Origin: Symmetrospora coprosmae
Lineage: Eukaryota; Basidiomycota; Cystobasidiomycetes; Symmetrosporaceae
Reading direction: 5' to 3'
DNA: 64,000 bases
NCBI GenBank assembly: GCA_008802785.1
Contig: VUYT01000013.1
Location: forward strand, 248,001-312,000
Below the pieces are notes generated by a model that saw only the letters and a list, made by a program, of their open reading frames with translations, made no database searches and had not been told where the DNA came from. This document shows positions 59,125 through 64,000 of this stretch, piece after piece. A program made the translations under genes and the position numbers. Every line of letters begins with the position of its first letter. The stretch's first letter is position 1.

Positions 59125-62100
59125 ATGCAGGCCAGCATCAGCAGCAGCAGCAGCAGGATGGGCGACTACGGAAGCAGCAGCAGCAGCAGTTACGGTGGAA
59201 GGAGGCACTCGCATGAGTACGAGCAGGAGGAAGACGGCGCGCGTGTTGGGGATGGTAGCAGCAACGTCAGTCGGAACTTCCTCCCGCCATTGGCGTTTGA
59301 GAGCCAGGGCTTCAGTGCCTCCGGCAGCGGGAGTGCGACTGGGAACGGCGGATGGTCGCAGCAGTCCGTCCAGCGGTCACCGCACACAGGCCAATACCAG
59401 CAACAGCAGCAGTATGACCGGCCCCAGCAGTACGACGACCGTCAAGAGTACGAGCGGATCAGCCCGGTCCCAAGCAGTGCGAGCAGCCATGGCCGCAGCA
59501 GTTCCGCTAGCCAGCACCAAGCTCGGTTCGCGAGCATACTGTCGGACGAGAGGAGGGACAGCGTGACACACTACAGTCACTCTGACCTCGTTCACCCGAG
59601 CGCGCAGTACGCTAGACCGGGCTCCTCGTCCGGAGGGAGGCATTCGCCGCACTGGCGCAGCTTTGAGGAAGCTCGCCCACCGGCAGCACATGCCACGGGA
59701 GCTACCGTCTCATCGACCACTTCTAGTCGACTCGCACCTGCGCCCGCACAGAGTCCAGGGAATCGGCTCGGCCTGCACTTCGGGCCAGGCGCGAGCAGCA
59801 GTAGCGGAGTCGCCCCAGGCGATACACCTCTCCGCAAGTCATGCCAACATTGCCGGTGAGCCCCGACTTGCCTGATTGTCGTGTCGTATGAGGCAGTACC
59901 GCTGAACGATTCGTTACTCCCTGTGCTTGGCCTGCCACCCTTCCGACTTGCGCGAACAGTAAACGCAAGATCCGATGCATCCCTACGGACGACGATGCGG
60001 CCATCTGCAAGGCCTGCAGGAACAAGAAGCAGGCTTGCGTGTTTGAGAAGCAGAGCACAATGGGCCGACCGCCAAAGAGCGCGTTGAAAGCCAAGGCCGA
60101 GGAAGAAGGAGGCCAGGTAGAAGGCAGTGGCTTGTCCAAACCGAAAGCCACGCAGTCGCATTCCGATGCAGCAGCGAATGCGCAAGCCAGTATACAGGGA
60201 GCCAAGCCCAAGAAGCACAAGAAAACGAAGGAGGATGGCGACTCCCCTGCGAACCCTGCCTACGACAAGCCTCGCAAAAAGGCTAAAACCGAGAGCGGGA
60301 CAGCACACAGGATCACCACGCATCATCAGCAACCTTACCCACACCAGCTGCCGGCTCCGCTTGAAGCAACGCCTATGCAGCACTACGATGTCCGCCTCCC
60401 CGCACCGTCACCGGGGTACGCAGCACAAACGCTCGCGCAGCTCAGCGCTTCGGACCCGACTTTCCAGCATCTGCCGTACGCCTGGTATCGCCCTTCGATC
60501 TGTACAGACCCGCAAAGTCATTTTCAGAGCCCTGCCCTGCCCAATCAGTCGACACACTACACCTATGGCCGGCCGGCCGGCAGCTATGCTCGCCAAGAAT
60601 CGTCACAGAGCTTGTCGGCATTCCTGCCGCGATCCGAAACGGCCGAGAGCAGCAGTTTGCCAGCAAGCGAGCCTGCACTCGCGCTGTCTGGCGACACTAC
60701 CGTCACAACTGCGTCCCTGTCGGCGGTTCAGCCCTCGAGGCTCGCCTATATGACCTCATCGGTGTCCGCCACTGCTCCATCCTCCGTACCTGCCCATCCA
60801 TTCGCACATAACTCGCAGGAGCAGCAAAAATATAGGGCTCCGGAAACGGTTCCAAGTCAAGACACCCGCAAGCTGGACGCCTTAGCTTCTACATCAGATA
60901 TTCTGAAGCTGCAGACGCAGGCGGAAGTCTATGACTCATTTGCCGATCAGACGCTCTATTCGATCCTGAGCGCCTTTCACGACACGTTTTCTGCAGGCAG
61001 CTCGTCGCCGCCGAGCAGTGCTGGATTTGGCGGAGGGCGTCCGGTGCCGGCGGCCTTGCTGGATCCCGACGTAGCCCCTATTGCGAAAATACGCACACTC
61101 AGCGGGAGAGCAATGTCATTCCGCAAGTCCCTCCACCAGGAAGGACATGCTTCTTCCGCCGATTACGCCCGCTCCCTCATTTCGCCCATGTGGGACGGAC
61201 TTCCGGTCGACATCATCGCGCTCACGACTACAGGTCGCCCGTCAGCATCTGGTCCATTCGGCCTGCGAAGCAGCAGCGGCAGCTCGGCAGATTCGTCACC
61301 GGCTTCTTACGACAGTCAGAAGGGTGGCGAGGAATATCTCTACTCGAAGTTGCTCCGGGAGGACGAGTCTTCAGGCTTTTCAATCTCTGAACTCCCTTCA
61401 GACGGCCAGGGCCAGCAGAAGGCGGAGAGTCCGCGAATGCGGTATGCTCCGACAAAGGCTGCAGTCGCCAAGTACTTCCAGGGCTACTTTGCCAAGCACC
61501 CGCTAGCTCCACTGGTGCTGAACGAGCGCGTCTTCCTCGAAGATCTGGAGAAGGACGCGCTAGATGAGGTACTCGTCAACGTCATCGTTGGATCAGCTAT
61601 CGCGCGGGCCCCGTGCCTGGGAGCCGAAGGCGGCGACGCCCGAGATGTTGGCGAAATGTTCTACGTCTGGATACAGGAGCAGCTCCTCTCGCGTACCTTC
61701 TCGGACTGCTTGGCCATGTCCACCGTACAGGCCATCTTCCTCTGGGCAACACACGAGCTCACACACATGCGTGCGCGCCGCTCCGCAGCAGTCTGGGCGG
61801 CGGCCGAAGCCCTTCTCCGCGAACGTATCAAACGCTTCCAGGCGCGGGCAGCTGCGCATCTCGCAAAGACACGTGCCACCGATGCGGCGGCCGGAGCAGG
61901 TAGCATGAAGATTGAAGAAGACGCGGAGTCGCCTGTGGGATGGAGAGATATCGTTGAGCAGGAGCTTACGGTCAATGCGCTGTGGATCTTAAGTAAGTCT
62001 TGCCTTCCGGCATGAAAGATCCGTTCGGTTGTTCGGCTCTGACGTTACCCTCTGATACTGCAGTCGTATTCAACACGTGGACGTCACTGTCGATGCGGCT

Positions 62101-63865
62101 GCCACACAATGCCATCTCGATCATGGCGGCGTCCCTCCCTGCTCCGCCGACCAGTGTGGCGGTCTCCGCCTCATTCGCCTATGCATTCGGTCACCTCTCG
62201 ACCGCTGCACCGACACAGCACGTCGTCCGACGGATCATCGAGCGCTTCTCCGATGCAACGCAGCTCATCACCGCTATCATCACCATCAAAAACCAAGCGC
62301 AGGCGAAAGACCTGTTTGCGCCTGACCCGCCAAGGCCGCTTGCCATTGTCGCCAATGAGGATGCGCACGTTGCGACTTGGCTTCTCGAGCTCGCAAAGTA
62401 CTTCAAGGATTCGCCAAGCCCATCCGCGGCTCCGCCAAACATTGTCACTCCTGACACAGGCAAGCACGGCAATAATCACCAGAACCAAGTGGTCTTGGCC
62501 AGATCGGCAGTCTCGGAGAATTCGCGGTCGTTCTTGACCGTTGCGCACGCCATCTTGGCGCTGCACCAGATCCTGCCGTACGCGCCAGCGAGCAGTGGGG
62601 GAGGCGACAACGACTATGGCACCCCCGTCCCGCTGCCCACAGTCGAGTCGCTACGTACGGCCCTCGAGGCCGTGCATCTGCTCTCGCAGAACATCACTGG
62701 CTCAAATCCCCGCAGCCGGACCCGAACGCAGGCGCTCCTCCTCGACGCCATGCCGCGGGTGCTCTCGCTCCTCGAGGTCTTCTCGTCGACCTCGATGACT
62801 TCGCTGGACCATTTCATGCTCATGACGAGCCATCGCGATACCGTCCAAGAGCTCACGCGGGACCTCACGAAGGCGTGCGCTGGTCTCGAAGGCGGCATGG
62901 CCCCATCCGAGACTGGCCTGCGAGCCGCGGTCCAGCGAGCTAGCGCGAGCCTGACGGCCATTGCGGAAATGGGCCGTCACATGCCGGACGATCTTGGGAT
63001 GACTGCAGGGGACATGCCTTCACAAAGACCGGAGCAGCCGCAAAGAGACTCGCAGTACGCACCTGCACAGGAACAAGCAGGGCTTGCGCCTTCAGTGATG
63101 GCGCCTATGGGCCTGATGGGCTTGATAGACGGGATGGGCGGTCCCTATGGCTACGGAGAAGTGATGCCCTCGGAGCCTCTCGTCCAGATAAGCGAACAGC
63201 AGCATTCCGGAAGAAGCAGCCTGGCCGATCTGTCGAGCCATGACACGCAACACACTTTTCAGAGCGGGAGTGGCAGCGGTGGAAGCGGCACTACCAGCGT
63301 GAGTGGCTTTGTGCCGCTGTCGCCAGAAGAGAGCAAGCCACACCTCTTCAATCTACTCAACGCGCAAAATAGCCCCGGCGTCTGGCCTGAGCACTATTTA
63401 CCGGAAGGAGAGCAGCAGCAGCCGCAGCAGCCCTACGAACACCAGCAGGCCGACGTCTTTGAACAGCAGCTCCCGCTCCAGCAGATGCACCCGCAGCATC
63501 AACAGGATTTCTACAGCCATGCGGACCCCAGGTAAGTTTGACGCCAGACATACATCTTTGTGCAGACCTTGTCCTGACTGTTTGCCTGGTAAAGCTTCTT
63601 TGCGAGTGAAGCGCACTTCAGCCCCTCCACAGGGTCGCTCAGTGAACTCCCGCAGACTCAATCGCTCGAAGGCAATCTCGCACTCAGTCGCGATAGTCAA
63701 CTCAGCAACGGGGCTGGCCAAATGCAGACCGACAGTGGCAGTGGTTTGCATCCGACCTATTACAGTCAGCAGTCGGCACCTTACATGCCATACGTTCAGC
63801 CAGTCCCGCAGCCCATCTACGCCCAGCACGCCCGCAACGACTCGTCAGTCTACGGCCGTCAGTGA
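59125..63865 (+). CDS. Zn(II)2Cys6 fungal transcription factor
   Basis: Four exons (59125-59855, 59960-61992, 62064-63531, 63595-63865) give 1500 residues. A Ser/Gln-rich leader runs into the binuclear zinc cluster at about 240-275, split by intron 1: 'SCQHCRKRKIRC' then 'AICKACRNKKQACVFE', spacing C-x2-C-x6-C-x9-C-x2-C-x6-C. It is followed at once by 'MGRPPKSALKAK', a basic minor-groove-type arm. The centre (about 690-1150) is helical with 'KYFQGYFAKHPLAPLVLNER' and 'SRTFSDCLAMSTVQAIFLWA', the usual middle homology region, and the tail is Gln/Ser rich with 'EGEQQQPQQPYEHQQ', a possible activation domain. The zinc cluster and 'YFxxFHPxxPLL'-like region recall the Rgt1/Moc3 group, but the target genes are unknown. 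Confidence 0.92.
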
Positions 63866-64000
63866 GCGAGCCCGATTCTCCCATTCAGTCTGTTCTTCTG
63901 TCTAGTCAGTCTGTTCAGTCGCTTGAGCGAGTCGGCGAAATATCATCAGTACAGGCAGGGGCGATTACGCACTGGGGCTAATAGGTACAGCCAGCCCACT
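63866..64000. other. 3' flank of the Zn2Cys6 gene, window edge
   Basis: 135 bp with short GTCAGTCTGTTC-type near-repeats (63896-63920); no gene can be seen before the window ends. Confidence 0.5.

Overview
The window is a gene-dense stretch of a nuclear genome from a basidiomycete fungus. The evidence is 26 spliced protein genes with short GT-AG introns (mostly 41-110 nt) carrying a CTGAC/CTAAC-like branch site near the acceptor, a GC-rich sequence, and a typical fungal set of proteins (Zn2Cys6 regulator, fungal P450, Smf-type NRAMP, GID7, RCF2, homoserine kinase). A finer placement (Ustilaginomycotina or Pucciniomycotina) is only a guess. No rRNA, tRNA, CRISPR, virus copy or recognisable transposon was seen. 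Exon borders below were chosen by eye from splice signals plus reading-frame arithmetic; unless stated, each model keeps frame from start to stop.

Left third (1-26.5 kb): CWC27 cyclophilin, a hotdog thioesterase with a GC-AG intron, a macro-domain hydrolase, GID7/WDR26, the DEAD-box helicase DED1, an orphan one-span protein, a YtcJ-like amidohydrolase, an orphan receptor-like one-span protein, ribosomal stalk protein P1, DNA ligase I, a short-chain dehydrogenase-like protein and an NRAMP metal transporter. Middle (26.5-45.2 kb): an island with two orphan genes and repeat-bearing spacers, then RCF2, SNX4/ATG24, a cytochrome P450, DRS1, homoserine kinase, and a tandem pair of small orphan paralogues. 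Right third (45.4-64 kb): a NUDT19-like Nudix hydrolase, a UBX-domain (FAF2-like) protein, an ELMO-domain protein, a three-gene tandem array of secreted cysteine-containing proteins, HUS1, a Maf pyrophosphatase and a 1500-residue Zn2Cys6 regulator.

Most genes are unrelated housekeeping functions, so there is no obvious pathway cluster. The most unusual content is the array at 52.2-55.8 kb: copies 1 and 2 share a six-exon structure, identical 169-residue length, a signal peptide followed by a Lys-Arg site, six aligned cysteines and a WLxCxW carboxyl end, while copy 3 is a diverged relative. I recognise no known family; these look like candidate lineage-specific secreted (effector-like) proteins. 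Second in interest are the orphan pair at 43.4-45.2 kb, whose homologous intron has a GC donor in one copy and GT in the other, and the 829-residue orphan membrane protein at 27.3-30.0 kb with a CxxC-x4-CxxC motif.
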